Shown: one piece after another, positions 46,300 through 58,789 of the stretch
Position numbering within the stretch: the stretch's first letter is position 1
How the letters are laid out: every line of letters starts with the position of its first letter
NCBI GenBank assembly: GCA_011109175.1
Contig: RDEW01000033.1
Span: forward strand, 248,001 to 312,000
Direction: 5' to 3'
DNA: 64,000 nt
Origin: Dicyema japonicum
Lineage: Eukaryota > Dicyemida > Rhombozoa > Dicyemidae
Translations under genes and position numbers: made by a program
The notes under the pieces: generated by a model
Database searches by the model: none
Told to the model about the DNA's origin: nothing
The model's input: the letters and a program-made list of their open reading frames with translations, nothing else

Positions 46300-48870
46300 A
46301 AAGGATGTTCTTACTACATTAAATGCAGTGATATCGAATTATGTGGCATCATCTCCGCTAACGATAACTGACATGATTTATGCTGCACAATGCGCATATG
46401 AAAATTTGACAAAGAAGCAATCAGTAAAAAGCTGTTAGGTGGAAATCGTGGAGAAGAGAATTGCAAAATTCAAAGATAATTGCGCCTTAGTTTATGGGTT
46501 TACTGGGAAGCAGTCAAGGGAAGAAAGGGAGAAAACGCTTGATGTTTTATGCTCGTTTGGATACAAGAAATCAAAGAAGGGAGAACTGAAAAGGATCTCT
46601 ATTCTAATTGATAACAAAATCATGGAGAAAATAATCTCAATTCATGAATCAAGAAAATCCTTTAGACGAGATAATTTTTGTTTTAAGCTGAACAAGAGGA
46701 GGTTTTATTGGAGGCTCAGCGATGACGTCATTAATAGTGATTGTAAAGTTACAGAAGATGAGTGCGTGTCATTTTGGAAAGATGTATGAGAAAAGGATCA
46801 GAATTATAAGAAGGCAGTGCCAAGGTGCAAAGGAGCAGGCTTTAATAAATCAGTGTGTTAATGCTGAACATGGAAATAGCTTATTCAAAACATGGATTGA
46901 TGTGAAGAAGGCTTTCGATTTTGTTAATCATGAATTTTTGTGTCTGGTTCTTGATTGCTCTGGAGTTCCAGAATAGATTGTGAAGTTTGTCAAGAATCTA
47001 ATAAGCAAGTGGAATGTTATTTGAACCTTAACAAAAAAAGAATTGGAAAGGTCAAACTCGGGAGAGGAATCTTGCAAAAAGACTCACTCTCTCCCCAGCT
47101 GTTTACTCTGGTAATGGACCCACTAAGCCGAATATTAAATGTAAAATTCCCGAAGATATGTATTGATCAGAGTGATCCGTCTATTGTGACATATGCAACT
47201 AACCATTTTCTTTTTATTGACGACCTGAGAATAATTTCCGAATATGAAGATACTATTCTAAAAATGATGGAGGATATTGATGAATATCTGGGTGTTATTG
47301 GCCCTAAAAGAAATTGTGAAAAGTCTGCAACTAATCTGAAATGTGCCAAAGATACAAGACAAGTTATCTGGATGGTTGTGATGGTATATCGCTATCTTGG
47401 AGTGTTAGAAGATAAAGGGAGTAAGGTTATGAAAGACAAAGTTATGGAAAAAATTGCTGAAAATGTGAAGAAAAGGATAGAGATGCTGGTGAATTCGAAA
47501 TTAAACACTGTAAACTTGTTTAAAGCGATGAATGAATACGCACTCTCGCTATATAATTATTATATTGGGCTTATCACATTGAACCACGTGAATTCGAAGC
47601 TATTGATTTAGAAATCTGCGTATACTCTCTAACTTACGAGTGCACTTAAAACCTGCAAACCAAGAAAGATTATATCTCAGCAGGAATAGTTTTGGAAGAG
47701 GATTAACCTCAATTTTGATAAGAGTGAATGCATGTTATTTCAATTTTTGACCGACCTTGAGAGGAAATCGAAGGGCAGGAATCTTGCGGGTCTTAAAACA
47801 CAGGAACACACATGACCACTATCGCAAGATTTATTGCACTCAAATACAATGTGGATGACCTATCTAACTTGAACACTGACAATATAAAGGAATATTAAAA
47901 GAAGAATTATTTGGAGAAGACTAATCAGAAATTGCTTTTACATTTAAATGTTTTGAAAATGCGAATGTTGATATCAATATATAACAGAATGGCTTACTGG
48001 GAGAAACAATAGTCCAAGGTCGGAAGCAATGTACTGCATGATACAGGACCGGAATCTGTTCTTTGAAAAGATGAAAGCAAATTGCAGTCATTGTGGTATG
48101 GTTAAAAAAGTGTGGATCACCTGGCTACACGGTGTACCAGGATGCTTAGCGGTGCGTATATGGGCGACATAATGAAGTTGTAAGATGTATACAACTACAA
48201 CTGTGTCGTCAATTTGGAATTAAAAGAACCAAGATGGTAAGGACGCATACAGTCCAATCGATTATGTCAAACAGTAAAGTTGAAATACGAATGGATACAA
48301 CACTACAAACGGATATACAAGTTAAAAATAACAAACTGATATTTTCATACACGATAAATCCAAGAACGAAATAATACTAATAGAAGTATCACTTCCCAAG
48401 ATTTGCTAAAACACGTTGAAGTGGAAAAACTCCACAAATACGACCTTCTGGCAGGAGAACTAGCACAAATTCACAAGGCCAATGTGACAATAATTCCGAT
48501 TGTTTTGACATGGGATGGAGTAGTAACAAAGTGCTACAAGTCCTATATAGAAAGACTCAACGTGGATGTCTCTACAAGGGCGTATATCCAATCAACGACG
48601 ATCAAAAAAACTTTAGAGAGCATGATAATATAGCAGAGCATGGCCTGAAAGTTGATAACTAGGATGATGAGGTTACAAGAGTGATAAATCATCTTATCTC
48701 AAGAGGATCTGAACTCGGAAGTGACGTAGAAGAGGAACCAAGAGAAACAGGTGTCTTGTCTAGTGATTTGCTTTCTCAAGTTGTATACGAGGGGAACAGT
48801 GAGGGTGATACAAAGGGCCAATGCCCAAAGAGGAGAGAATTCAGGTTGCTTAGTGTTAATTAATTAAAAT
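46300..48870 (+). mobile_element. RLE-type (R4/Dong-like) retrotransposon, internally deleted
   Basis: Order on the plus strand: MIYAAQCAYENLTKK (about 46380; N-terminal block shared with 18.5 and 58.0 kb), a 116-codon frame (46439-46789), RT with GAKEQALINQC and WIDVKKAFDFVNH, LSPQLFTLVMDP, active site FLFIDDLRI (about 47205), thumb with YALSLYNYYIGLI, the zinc-knuckle region (about 48080), ILIEVSLP and VLTWDGVVTKC (about 48510). RT boxes 0-2 are missing at about 46790, where the frame jumps from VSFWKDV to the CQGAKEQ block. The longest open piece is 218 codons. Confidence 0.85.
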
Positions 48871-48874
48871 TGAT

Positions 48875-49640
48875 TTTCTTTTATTCGATTTTGAGTTATT
48901 ACCCATATTATGTTATGTTTGATTCTATTGCATTTATAGTATCATAATTTTAATTTTTTGATTCCCTCAGTTCTGACATAAATTTAAAAAATAGAATCAT
49001 ATCCCATTGGTCTTCCTTCATAAATAATTTGGATTGTGTCCTAGGACAGTAGTCTCTGAAGCTGGATAAGGGCTACAGGAGAATGTAGTGGAAAACGTCG
49101 TATGATTGGGAATCGTTCTACCCGACTAATTTTCATTCTTTTTCAGCCACTATGATGGATGTCGGTTCCTCTTAAGCAAATGAGTATCTCGTGTTATCTG
49201 TGCAGCCAAACAAAGATTTGTAAGTATCTCCAGAGGTGGATGGACTTTCATTTATGAGTTTAACTTTAAGAGTTTTTGATTTGGCCGATAGATATTAGGC
49301 CGACAGGAAATTCTGGTTTTAAAATTCAGAGATAAAATTCAAGATAAAAACATTTACTTAAAGGTTATGAGAAAACGCAATCAAAAATTCTATTGGTGTG
49401 TATTTATCATATTTTTCAATAATACTGTTTGTCCTTTTGTTCACATCTGGTACTTCTTTACTTGTCTTATTGTTATTGCGGCCATCACTTGTTCTAGTGA
49501 GCTCCCACTCCGACTGTTATTTCGTATTATTGCAACAAGTCGACTAACGGTTGGATGCTTTATAGACACTCATTGTGAAAAAGATCTGTGCCATCCTTCA
49601 AGTGAATTCGTAGTTCTTGGGAGGCTTCTGCCTGTCTGTC
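48875..49640. other. Intergenic; microduplication of TFIIE-beta sequence
   Basis: TTGATTCCCTCAGTTCTGAC at about 48958 is identical to the TFIIE-beta coding sequence at about 43869. No gene is seen here; a plus-strand frame at 49367-49666 overlaps the MULE relic in antisense. Confidence 0.45.
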
Positions 49641-50560
49641 GTGTACATTCCACATTTCCAAATTAAACAATGGTCTTCTTCTCCTTCCACGTTGTCTCAA
49701 AATAGGTCAGAAAATCTCCCAACACGTCATCAGTCTCGTCATCTATAGTTTCAAGGAGCGCTCGAAAACTCTCAATACTTGAGGTACAGGAACAAATGCC
49801 AGTGCTCGAATACTTTTAATTAAGTTTTCATTTGCTGGGTCATTATACCATGTCTGCAGTCCTAGATTTTGTATTTTTCGCCATAAACACTGCCCAAAGT
49901 GAAAGTAGCAGCCATACACATTTACATTTGGAAAAATTCTGTTGATAGTATTGATCGCTCATAATCTATGGTAAATGATAGTGGATTCAATTGTGGCCTT
50001 TTCTCTTTCATGTTGAAAATATTTGTTCATACATTTGTTGAGATTTTCTCGAGCAATAGCGTACACTAATGGAACCGTACATGTTTTACATAATGTATAG
50101 TGTATAACTGAAAACCTAATGGAGCTGAATCAAAAGTACCATCACACAACCAATGTTCTTTCATAGACATAAGATCAAGGTTTCTTGCTGTTGTTAATAT
50201 AAGCAATCCATCACTATCGTGTAACACAAAATCATCTCCTCTGAGAGTACTTTTAAGTTCATCAGTTAGAACATTACCGTCTTGTATTTGATCTGTACGC
50301 TGTCGTCAAACAGTACGTGCAAGGGTTTTTTTGGGTAGCGCACAAGCAGCATCAATAGGGTATGTGCTTAAACATTTTGGATAACTGTGGATGTAGAATC
50401 TCTCGTCTCTTCTTTATCTTATTGACGGTTTTCAGCGCATGTAAACGTCCTGCATTTGGTGGATGTTCGTGTGGTGTCATAGTTCCATTAAGTTTTTTGT
50501 TAACAGTTCTTACTCTGCCTTTGCATTTTCCTTTCAGCTCACATCTCTAATATATGAAAT
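49480..50560 (-). mobile_element. MULE transposase relic with FLYWCH finger
   Basis: Minus-strand segments: PHEHPPNAGRLHALK (about 50450; C-terminal part of a FLYWCH zinc finger), a KMF-containing linker, NVYGCYFHFGQCLWRKIQ (about 49880; MULE block with H and C), LIKSIRALAFVPVPQV, and RTTNSLEGWHRSF (about 49575). These are ordered as in Mutator-like elements of the FLYWCH/MULE type. Stops and shifts break every segment. Confidence 0.8.
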
Positions 50561-50982
50561 TGTCTCTGTTTATCCTTTATGTACGCATCGCCATCATGCA
50601 GAAGTTTTCTCTTTCCACGAGTGGTTTGTGAAAATTCCATTTTTTATAGTTATTAAAATACATAGTGTATTTATTGATCATTTATGCTTAATTGAATTGT
50701 CGGCTAAACATTTTTCGGCAAATGTTTGTCGGCCAAATGTCCTAGTACCACCAACACTACTCAAAGATCAACCAACTTTCTTATTCATCTTTCCTATTAT
50801 TTTATTAAGTGAAAATAATTGATAGCTTTTAAGAATTTTTCAACAAATTTATTTAAATCAAAAAATAAGTTAACAACTACTGGCAGCTCTCATAATTAAG
50901 AACGAATTTCCCCTGACGATTTGCAAGGAAATGCGCTCAATGAGCCAGCTCCTTTCTCTCCTATCCATTTTTCTTTTTCGCG

Positions 50983-51290
50983 ATGAGCGATCCGATTCTG
51001 TTTAGCAGGATCAGTGACTTGCATCCTATGATTCCTGACGTTTTCACTGCGAATGGCTCAAGAATGAACTGTCCATCAAGATATTTCTTTAACTTTAGGA
51101 AGATCTCAGCCTTCTCCGAAGCAGAGCCTGGTTTAGTTGCTGTCGTTGAAAGGTTGGAGGGAGATAGGCTATCGACACAGGTGGTGTCCCAGACTGCGTA
51201 AAACAGTCATAAAAACATATAAAGCAGAACATACCAACTTCTGTATAGAGGATGTAGCATAGGAAAAATCTTGGATACGACATAGTATCA
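50983..51290 (+). CDS. Hypothetical exon(s)
   Basis: ATG at 50983 opens a 72-codon frame (MSDPILFSRISDLHPMIPDV) with balanced composition. A 27-nt GT-AG intron can extend it to RTYQLLYRGCSIGKILDTT. I do not recognise the protein and cannot extend it convincingly further right. Confidence 0.35.
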
Positions 51291-51737
51291 ATCTACCATT
51301 GTGGGAACTTCCAGGGGAGTAAAAAAGAGATAGATCTTTTTGGATGCCGGCCAGACCATTGCTATTCGTGAGTTTGAAAGTGTCGGTCATACCGATATTA
51401 ACCAGTAGGAAGATAAGGATTGATCTTTAGGGGTCCTCTCTTCAGTTATATTGGATCAGAGAGATGTCATAAACAAAATATTTCCCGCATAAGAATTTTT
51501 TCATCAACCGTGTCAGCTCAACTAAGACTCGGTTTGAGATATTTGAGATAGTAAAGCTTCATTCAATATGATGTATGAGACCATTGATGTCAAAAAATAT
51601 ATGGTTCAGGTGGTATTTGAATTCCCTCATTAAGACAATCTGAGGGTTTAGATGGAATAAGCAGTCCACACAAAATCGCCCCTGGGAAAGCCAAATATAA
51701 AACTCCATAATTTTAGATAGAGAGCAAATAAGGCTAT

Positions 51738-52061
51738 AGAAAACAGTTTAACGGATCCTTCCTTACATCTTACGCTAATAGAGATCTTATAGCAATTATG
51801 GGCATATCTGAATTTCATAATAATTTCTTTACATTCAATATTGAGCCTGCACACATAATCTCAGAGCTCTATTTCAACACATTTTTGAAATTCTTTGATA
51901 AACGAGGATTGTCCTTTAGTGAACAAACAACGGAGGTCACAACTGTTAATAGAGAAACCCAATTGACAGATGATAAACGGAAAGAACAAAGAAAGTCGGT
52001 TTACTACTCGGCGATTGGGAAGATGTTGAGTGAAGGAAAATGTATCGATTCTTGCACTTGA
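51738..52061 (+). CDS. Hypothetical C-terminal exon
   Basis: An open frame after an AAACAG acceptor reads FNGSFLTSYANRDLIAIMG and continues through NFFTFNIEPAHIISELYF to a charged end (TDDKRKEQRKS) and TGA at 52061. It may be the 3' exon of the gene starting at 50983, but the exons between are not resolved. Confidence 0.35.
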   Translation, partial: RKQFNGSFLTSYANRDLIAIMGISEFHNNFFTFNIEPAHIISELYFNTFLKFFDKRGLSFSEQTTEVTTVNRETQLTDDKRKEQRKSVYYSAIGKMLSEGKCIDSCT

Positions 52062-52289
52062 AGAATAAAGTTAACATGGCTAAAATATTCACACTTCTCA
52101 ACACCCATAAAGGTTTATACATTTATTCTGCCTATTTTGCTATACAACTCAGGAACGTGGTGATTGAATAGATTAGATTTTTGGTGCAATTAATAATGGT
52201 AAATTATAATGTAAAATTTACTGTGGTTATAAAACAATTATTGTGGTTAAATATCAATAATAAAGCAAATATCCGACTTAGAGCAGAAA

Positions 52290-53029
52290 ATGAAAATAGT
52301 GACTACGATTGTTATAATTTTGAATCTTATAATATTAGCTGTTACCGTTGACATGTAATAATAGATAATCACTGGATTCGGGTTATGTTCGAGTGCAATA
52401 ATTTTGAACAAGACACAAAAGAACGATATGTTGAATGTAAACTACATAAAGACACCCGGGGCTTTAATCTTAATTGCTTCACTGATAGCGACTGTGGGAC
52501 TAATTTCAGGAATTTTGTATTGTATTAAAAAACGAGGAAGATTGTACAAGTTAATTGTAAATATTAAAATGACACTGATTAGTTTTCATTCTGTCTATTC
52601 CTGGTATTTGCCTTCGTTTTGTCGGGGACAATATTATTAGCTGTGAATAAACCAATGGTTTGTAGGATTTAATATTTAGATAATGAATCTTCTTACTAAA
52701 CAAATCCAAAAAATTGTCAAAAATTATGAAATCAATAAATCCGACGTCGACTTTTATCAAACAGAATTCAAATGCTGTGGTGCCGCTAATTTTTTCAGAT
52801 TATAATGCTCTAATACTACCATCGAGCTGTTGTCCTCAAGTCAATTGCAATGTACTCAATGCATATCCAATAGTATTAGTGAATTGTAATATAGGGATGT
52901 GTTACAAAATTTGAAAACTTTGTTGATAAAAATAAATTATATTTCATCATCATAGCAGTCGTCATTTCAATTATAACGTTAAGCGGAATAATTGTCGGAT
53001 ATAGAAGATATAATCTACTTAAAGTATAA
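52290..53029 (+). CDS. Tetraspanin, six exons
   Basis: Four-helix membrane organiser. ATG at 52290 starts TM1 (MKIVTTIVIILNLIILA). Introns of 24, 26, 22, 19 and 22 nt leave exactly 208 codons to TAA at 53027-53029. TM2 is ALILIASLIATVGLISG, TM3 FCLFLVFAFVLSGTILL, then the large loop with FKCC, PSSCC and a further GC before KFENFV, and TM4 (FIIIAVVISIITLSGII) with a short tail. The loop has the cysteine pattern of the family, but with the 19-nt intron (52780-52798) the invariant Gly of CCG becomes Asp. The second intracellular segment is short and basic (KKRGRLYK). Confidence 0.9.
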
Positions 53030-53360
53030 TTCTAACATTATCTCTAACATCTTTCCCTTATAATTTGTTTCAAACTGTTGAGTTTCTCCAAAAAAGGCTA
53101 AAGATTCCCAAATTATTTATTTAAAAAATTATCGAATTCTTGAAACCCTTCTAAATTGGCAAAAGATTGGTTTACAAATAAGTATATGTCACGGGAATAT
53201 ATCGTTCATACATTCCTAAAGTATTACTTAAAATTTGCAAATTCAATTTTGTTCCACTAAACATTCCTCCGCTATTTTAGTGAAAGTGTTCTATATTTTG
53301 GATTCTTTTAGTAAGAGCTACTCTTCCTATTTCCCAGATATTTAAATTATTACGCTTTTT
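53030..53360. other. Intergenic, no gene seen
   Basis: AT-rich spacer between the tetraspanin gene and the LINE tail. Confidence 0.5.
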
Positions 53361-53365
53361 CATCA

Positions 53366-53880
53366 TATGTTATGTTATGTTGTCCAATTAAGTCGTGTCC
53401 GACCCTTGGAGATCTCATGATCGAGTTTCCTCCACTCTCCCCGATCCGTTGCAATTTGGAGTAGCCTTGATATAGGTATTCCCGTGACGTCTCCACCGTG
53501 GATAGCCACCGAGTCCTCGGTCGACCAGGTCTTCTCTTCCCAGTAATATTGCTCAGCATAATGGTTCTTTCTAGTGAATCAAAGCGGACAACATGCCCAA
53601 AGAACGCCAATTTGTGTTTTACGATTCTTCCTTCTAGCAAAATGTCTGTCTCTACCCGTTTTAGTACATCGATGTTTGTTATTTTGAAGTCCAAAGGATT
53701 CTTAGTAACCTCCTCTAGCACCACAGCTCAAAAGCATCAATTTTTCGTCTATCCGCCTTTTTCAATATCCATGATTCTGCGCCGTATAGAAAAACCAACC
53801 ATCATATGGTTAAGTCAACTAAATACTTTTTCAACCCAATATGATGTTGGAAGACATAGAATAGTTTGAGGACTTGTAGA
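53366..53880 (-). mobile_element. RTE-like LINE 3' fragment
   Basis: The left (3') end carries the same ATAAC-type tail (TATGTTATGTTATGTTG) as the insert at 17616. The frame reads FGHVVRFDSLERT and GKRRPGRPRTRWLST, and the upstream part has DRRKIDAFELWCWRR, the typical end of RTE-type ORFs. About 500 bp, 5' truncated. Confidence 0.8.
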
Positions 53881-53884
53881 TATA

Positions 53885-54480
53885 ATGAAGTTAGTTTTAT
53901 CCTTTTGTTATGGTTTTGGTTTAGACTTCTAAAAATCATTATCTTTTCCTTGTGATTGGAGATGCTTTTGTTCTACTAAACTTGATGCCTTCATTGCTTC
54001 GTTAGAAAAATCGGCAAATCATTGCAAAACACAAGGTTTAAGTTGATCTTTTGGATTTTGAATAAAACCATAAGATAAATAGTTATCTTTATATTCTCTA
54101 TTTTTTATCAACATAAATTAATCATTAACAAAGTAAAACGACAAAATTATCTAATTAAGTGGATTTTACTTGGTTAAAGTGGTGACGTGCATCACTTACC
54201 TCATTCTAAAGCGACGCTTTGGAATTTCCAGAGCACTGGCACCACGTACGCAGAGCAGGAACTTTGCCTCGGAGACTCTATCTGTTTTCGGTGATACCCG
54301 TAAAAAGTACGATGTTAGTTCTCTATATAATCTTTATTTTTAACAAGTCCCATCAAAAAGTTGCACCCTTTCAAGAGTGATCAAGAGAGTCTGCCGATAC
54401 TACAGTGTGAATGATAGAATCGGGTGTTGCAATTGAAACTGGATGACCTCAACCGTCGAATAAATACCTAACTATAATAA
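53885..54480. other. No gene seen
   Basis: AT-rich, with weak LINE-like sequence near the right end. Confidence 0.4.
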
Positions 54481-56053
54481 ACGTTTACGCCCCTCACAGT
54501 GGATGGCTTAATAAAAACCCTGAGGAGATTGATGACTTTTACACCAGTCTTTATGCCGTCTTCTCCAAGTATGCTCTCTCAACATTAGTAATGATCGCAG
54601 GAGACCTAAATGCAAAAGTTGGGACCCAGGTTACGACCGATGAGACATTCATGGGAAGGCATGGTAGGGGGAAAGAAATCTCCCGGGAACCCTACTAGCT
54701 AACTTCTGTCAAACGAACAGCTTATTTTTATGCAACACAGCCTTCATGCATCCAGCTAACCATAAATCAACGTGGTCTGGATAGAACAAATTCTAAGGGC
54801 GAGTAATCAACATGTACAACCAAATTGACTACATCATTTGCAGACAGAAGGATCGAGGGATTATACTTGATGCACGAGCTTATGGTGGATCGATTATCGA
54901 CAGCGACCACAAAATGGTTATTGCTAGACTTTCTCTAAAGAGATTTAATATACTACAAAGAACCAAATGGAAGCACATTGAAACCACAGAACCCAACTCT
55001 AGACGTTATAACTTGGAATCCTTAATCAGTCAATCAGAAGGGGCGTAGCATTCAAAGAATATCTGGATGCAGAACTAGAAAACATGCCTACAGATTTGCC
55101 GCCCGGAAAATCCTGGGATTTGTAAAGCAGTCAATACACAAAGGAGCCAATCTGCATCTATTGAAAGAATATGAGAAAATCCCATCGCACAATGACATGT
55201 ACACGGTGAAGGACCTTGCCAATAAACAGAAGACCATATGGATGCTATATCAAAATACTGACGATTCGAACGTAAAATCAAAATTGCGGATAGAAAGAAA
55301 AACCATCAAAGCAAAAATAAAAAAAACTATACGTCAGAATAACAGAAATAGAGCACTGGACCAGATTAAGAAGATAGAATCTCTCAAGGACAACGCTAAA
55401 TTCTACGAGGCTGTTAAACAGATAAAAGGAAAAAGACCCCATCAACCGATAATGATAAGAGATGACAAAGGAACGCAGATTGTGGACCAAAGGAAGTGGC
55501 GGAAATTATCGATGCCCACTTTGGAAAACTTTTTGATCCACGGAACGACACTATCATCCTAGAACGAGGAAAATTGGACGATGCAATCACACCATATGAA
55601 GTTGAAATTACGAGTTCCAAGTTGAAAAACAACAGGACTCCTGGCCCTGACGGACTCGGTGGTGAATTTTTCAAATATGGAACCCAAAAGCTGTATGAAT
55701 GCATCGCTAGGATCTTGAACGAAATGTACTATTATGGTCACACGCTGACCCTGGGAGAGAGTATCTTGATACCTGTACAGAAGGCGAATAAACCAAGAGC
55801 TAAGGTGGAGAACCTCCGTCCAGTCATATTAATGAATTCACTTCGGAAAATTCTGGCGAACATAACATTACAAAGGATGGAAGGACGCCTAGATACTTTT
55901 CTGTCGCTATACCACAGCGGATTCCGAAAAGGAAGATCTACTTCCGATGTTTTGTGGTCCCACAAGTGGAGATCTGCGGCCGTTCAAAAGTTCAAAATGT
56001 CTACAACCATCCTCGGAATCGACATTTCGAGGGCCTTTGACGACTTTTTTTAA
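54480..56053 (+). mobile_element. LINE with endonuclease and partial RT
   Basis: The endonuclease is read as TIINVYAPHSGW (54.48 kb), VMIAGDLNAKVG (54.59 kb) and SDHKMVIARLSL (54.91 kb). RT follows in a 185-codon open frame (55496-56053) with NNRTPGPDGLGGEFFK, ENLRPVILMNSLRKI, HSGFRKGRSTSD and ILGIDISRAFDDFF, after which it stops at the first catalytic Asp. The palm with the YADD box is missing, so the copy is 3' truncated. It is the best-preserved APE-type copy in the window. Confidence 0.85.
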
Positions 56054-56239
56054 TAGCAGCATGCAAGGAAGAAATGAAAATCTATTGAGTTGCATCTATT
56101 GAGTTGCACGGACACAAAATAGTTGCTTTTATGAAAAAACTACAAATATGGAAACGACATATCACGAATGGTTCCGTATAAAATGAAAAATGTCAATAGG
56201 GTTCCGTGCTCTCAAAAAAATTGGGAACCACTGCTCTAT

Positions 56240-56660
56240 GTCGTTATCGAATGAAGCTAAATTGCTTGAGATGGATTGAACGTACCTGGACGTGTTGGAA
56301 GGTCTGGACGAATTCGAAACTCATAAATGTTAAAATATCCTAAGTAAGCAAAAGAATCGATAAATTGGTGAACACAAAAGCAGTTGATTTAAGGCTATTA
56401 ATGACCACGTGCTGTCTCTACAACTATTGAAATTATTAAGGCGGAGTCATGTGAATATGAAATAATCAATACAACCATCTGTAATTTATTGATTAAGTGT
56501 ACATCTCAAACCTGCATGCCACCAGAAATTATTTTTACCAAACAACTACCATGGAAGAAATTTAACTTCAATCACTTCTTTGAGAAGATGTTGTTAGGTT
56601 TTTTTAATCAAAACTCATGAGTGCGGTGCAAAAATTGCCCAATTCTTCAGGGCGAAATTA
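56240..56660 (+). mobile_element. RLE-type retrotransposon fragment
   Basis: Degraded frames contain VSKRIDKLVNTK, similar to KKRIEMLVNSK in the copy at 47.48 kb, followed by a tract matching its post-RT region. Just before it, a 14-bp unit (TCTATTGAGTTGCA) is tandemly duplicated at about 56080. Confidence 0.45.
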
Positions 56661-57425
56661 TAGAGAAAACATGTCTGACTATTACTGAAGAATTTGTACA
56701 GCATAAGTATTCTGTTGATACTTCAGCCTTTGGTATTAAGTTATTGTACAGAAAGGAAACCTTATGAATCAGATTGAAGAAAATAGTTCGCATTCCGTCA
56801 TGTACAACATGTTTCTCAACATTTTTTTGTAATTAATAAATTTTCAGGCCTGTCAATAATTTATTTTTCTATTTCGTTTAATTTTATAACCACGTTAAAC
56901 ACAATGGATATCGCAGTTTGGATCAGGGGAAATAATAGTGTTCAGCTCATATAATTTTTTGAATATCGAATCTGGGGAAGAAGACATTTTTTAGAAAAAT
57001 TGAAATAGATATGAATCAAATTTCAAAATCGGTAACGAGAGGACACTTGATTGGTTTATCGAATAATAAATTATTCTTTATCACTCTAACCGCCAACTCC
57101 TCCTAATCGCCAGTTTTTTATAATTTTCAAATTGGCGGTTAGAAGTCTTACTGTATAATATAAGGTTTTCCGACCAATATCGTCACTTTCTAATCATTAA
57201 AATGGGATAAGGGTAAATATATTTTTGGATAAAAGAACATTTTCATAATGAAGTCGGATTTTCAGAATCGTAGTGAAGGCACTTACGGAAATCAGTGGGA
57301 TCGCTGGTGGACATTTAAGAAGAATTCAGAAATTGTTAGAAGATCATTAATTACTTGATTTTAACACCTTCTTCCTCGGTTTTTAAATAAAGTTAAGTAT
57401 TAGAAAAAGAATAGTAGAATCAAAT
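56661..57425. other. Intergenic, no gene seen
   Basis: AT-rich. A short palindromic match, TCTAACCGCCAACTCC at 57085 against AATTGGCGGTTAGAAG at 57130, could form a hairpin of about ten bases. Confidence 0.35.
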
Positions 57426-57428
57426 CCT

Positions 57429-58145
57429 ATGGGCCTTCCTGCAAAATCAAATAAAAAAGATAGTACAGTAGAAACAGGACCGTCGTCTGTGGGGCTGGAT
57501 GATGTCACAAGAACTAATATCAACATTGTTGGGAATATTGCTGCCAAAACCAACTTGCATTCGCTATCTGCCATCATCGAAAAGGTCCATTGTGTCTCTG
57601 AAGCTGAGTGGGTATCTCAGATTTTTCTTGCCACGAGCAAAGATTCGGAAAGATACCTAGAGGTAGCTCGAACCTCGTACTTAAAGTTCAATGAAAAGTA
57701 CTCCATAGAGTTCTAGCCTATGTCAGCTAGAAAAGATGCTGATACCTGAAAATCAGAATAACAATGAAAAATGTTTCAAAGTGCAAAATAATACTAATGT
57801 GGAAATTTCCACCTTCAGAAATTGCCTTGAGAAACTAAAAGTACAAATTGAGAAAATTAAGTCAATTTCGAGGGATACTCGAAAGCCAACACCCAAAATT
57901 CAGAGAAAATATGTCAGAGTTAATGTTTTGTCGGGACTAAATTCTGCAATATATTACGAAAGATAATCCGCCTCAAGAAATCAATCAAATTACTGATATT
58001 CTATATGCTGCACAGTGTGCTTATATGGTTTAACTGCAAAGACTCTAACAGAGATATTTCAACTGAATCTGATGTGGAGACGAGGAGTAACATGGAGTTT
58101 ATGGCACACTCTTTTTCTAAGAGAAGAAGGATAATAGTAATAATT
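57429..58145 (+). mobile_element. RLE element: N-terminal region joined to 3' UTR
   Basis: A 95-codon frame (57429-57716, MGLPAKSNKKDSTVETG) and a following 76-codon frame lead to ILYAAQCAYMV (about 58005), the N-terminal block of this family. The RT and nuclease are then missing and the sequence passes straight to the 3' end shared with 11.93 kb (CAACTGAATCTGATGTGGAG). It is thus an internally deleted copy that ends about 45 bp from the tRNA gene. Confidence 0.65.
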
Positions 58146-58190
58146 GACTAACTGATTAAAGCCGACCATGAGTAATTAAAATGAAAAAGA

Positions 58191-58262
58191 GGGCCTCGCC
58201 GGGAATTGAACCCGGGACCTCTCCCACCCTAAGAGAGAATCATACCACTAGACCACAAGGCC
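58191..58262 (-). tRNA. tRNA-Pro(AGG): tRNA-Pro, anticodon AGG
   Basis: The complement folds into a full cloverleaf: acceptor GGCCTTG pairs with CGAGGCC (one G-U), the anticodon stem CTCTC/GGGAG has loop TTAGGGT, and the T arm CCGGG-TTCAATT-CCCGG is perfect. The anticodon AGG reads CCU proline codons. Discriminator base C fits eukaryotic tRNA-Pro. A- and B-box promoter sequences (TGGTCTAGTGG, GGTTCAATTCC) are intact and a T5 terminator follows two bases after the 3' end. CCA is not encoded. No intron. Confidence 0.96.
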
Positions 58263-58789
58263 GCCTAAACTTTGCCCGCTAGATTATGTAGGTCTTGACA
58301 GGGAGATACCATATGACCTATGTGCTTAGGATTAGTAACCGATTTATTTCCAGCGATTAAAATGAAGAAATGCCATGTGCTTATTTCAGTCAATTTTTAC
58401 GGAGACGTTGAAAGTTCTTGACTGTCACAATAGAATCTATCTAAATAATCGGGGCTTTTGTATGACCACGGAAGGGAAACCCTAGAACTACATGATGACT
58501 CATCCAAAAATTGGCCTCGTGATTGGTTTACTCTTAATCCATGCTTAGTCCGCAAGTTATAGAGCCCAATAGTATTAAATTTAGTGTTTGTAAAATAATT
58601 ATAGTAAACTTACCAAACATTTATGTGTTTCTACCATTTTACTATAAAATAGAAATTGTATGATGTGATCAACCATTTCATTGGAGAGGTTCCCACAAAT
58701 GCAATGAGTCTGTTGGCTCTGAATGGATTTGTGTGAATGTATTTAATTAGTTATTAACTATTGACAAGGATAAAGAAAAAACATTTATT

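Noticed and set aside
49367-49666. Plus-strand frame of 99 codons with hydrophobic start
   Set aside because: Opposite strand carries MULE transposase blocks (EGWHRSF) across its right part, which explains the sequence better.
55075-55490. Minus-strand frames of 60-96 codons
   Set aside because: Shadows of the plus-strand LINE endonuclease and RT frames.
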